Assembly (NCBI GenBank): GCA_016787645.1
Contig: JAEUUF010000015.1
Span: 186,001-250,000, forward strand
Length of the DNA: 64,000 nucleotides
Reading direction: 5' to 3'
Source of the DNA: Cyclobacteriaceae bacterium
GTDB taxonomy: Bacteria; Bacteroidota; Bacteroidia; Cytophagales; Cyclobacteriaceae
Shown here: piece after piece, positions 63,961 through 64,000 of the stretch
How the letters are laid out: the number at the start of each line of letters is the position of its first letter
How positions within the stretch are numbered: position 1 is the stretch's first letter
The notes under the pieces: generated by a model
What the model was told of the DNA's origin: nothing
Database searches by the model: none
What the model saw: the letters and a program-made list of their open reading frames with translations, nothing else
Program-made: the position numbers and the translations under genes

Positions 63961-64000
63961 GGTTGATCAGTTTAGTTCAACGCAAATCCAAGTGTAGCAA

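Overview
The window looks like chromosomal DNA from a free-living member of the Bacteroidota, most likely a Cytophagales-type organism of roughly 50% GC. The evidence is the gene families: a PorT-like protein next to ubiE, a GIN/DUF2807 protein, DUF6588, DUF5606, DUF3127, DUF6067 and DUF5107 proteins and a Kdo transferase. Start regions mostly lack Shine-Dalgarno sequences, and several genes are preceded by TAnnTTTG boxes, the -7 element of this phylum. Coding density is very high. No gene-free stretch exceeds 300 bases; the largest are 14236-14491 (REP-like palindromes), 38870-39122 (cassette repeats) and 46495-46733 (nothing recognised). I saw no rRNA, tRNA or CRISPR array.

Layout. 1-6.2 kb: two large secreted proteins (DUF6067 glycosidase-like; DUF5107 plus TPR) separated by a perfect 42-bp palindrome. 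6.3-13.8 kb: penicillin-acylase family enzyme, VanX-like dipeptidase, MazG-like pyrophosphohydrolase, MFS transporter, a lipoprotein amidohydrolase and ComB phosphatase. 13.8-14.5 kb: a REP-associated tyrosine transposase with four REP-like palindromes. 14.5-23.6 kb: a minus-strand block with gcvT, a 993-aa membrane/TPR protein, gatC, plsC, M24 peptidase, acyl-CoA thioesterase, MATE transporter and a NUDIX hydrolase. 23.6-33.3 kb: a plus-strand block with rnhB, NRDE protein, alpha/beta hydrolase, an orphan ABC ATPase, a beta-barrel, a corrinoid adenosyltransferase, ilvE, prfB with a classic +1 frameshift site, an MFS transporter and a YhhN protein. 33.3-38.9 kb: an outer-membrane barrel coupled to a kelch lipoprotein, a GIN protein, a YigZ protein and a Tet-like MFS transporter. 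38.9-39.7 kb: two tandem units built from terminal repeats, one holding an intact four-helix-bundle gene and one reduced to about 170 bp. 39.7-46.5 kb: DEDD exonuclease plus saccharopine-dehydrogenase-like gene, a DUF4442/Mpo1/GNAT/GT2 operon, and rsgA-waaA. 46.7-59.1 kb: mostly housekeeping genes (enoyl-CoA hydratase, LMW-PTP, aspartate kinase, fbp, engB, ubiE-porT-SDR, aspS, tadA, DUF3127). 59.2-64 kb: flavin-binding protein, zinc-type dehydrogenase, a second ilvE, a frameshifted DinB gene, a DHCW cupin and an EamA transporter.

Most of the window is ordinary core genome. The least explained structure is the tandem cassette at 38.9-39.7 kb. Its ends form imperfect inverted repeats, a further solo end lies upstream of prfB, and its right end supplies the last codons of the neighbouring exonuclease gene. 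The RAYT with paired palindromes, the 42-bp palindrome and the broken DinB gene are secondary points.
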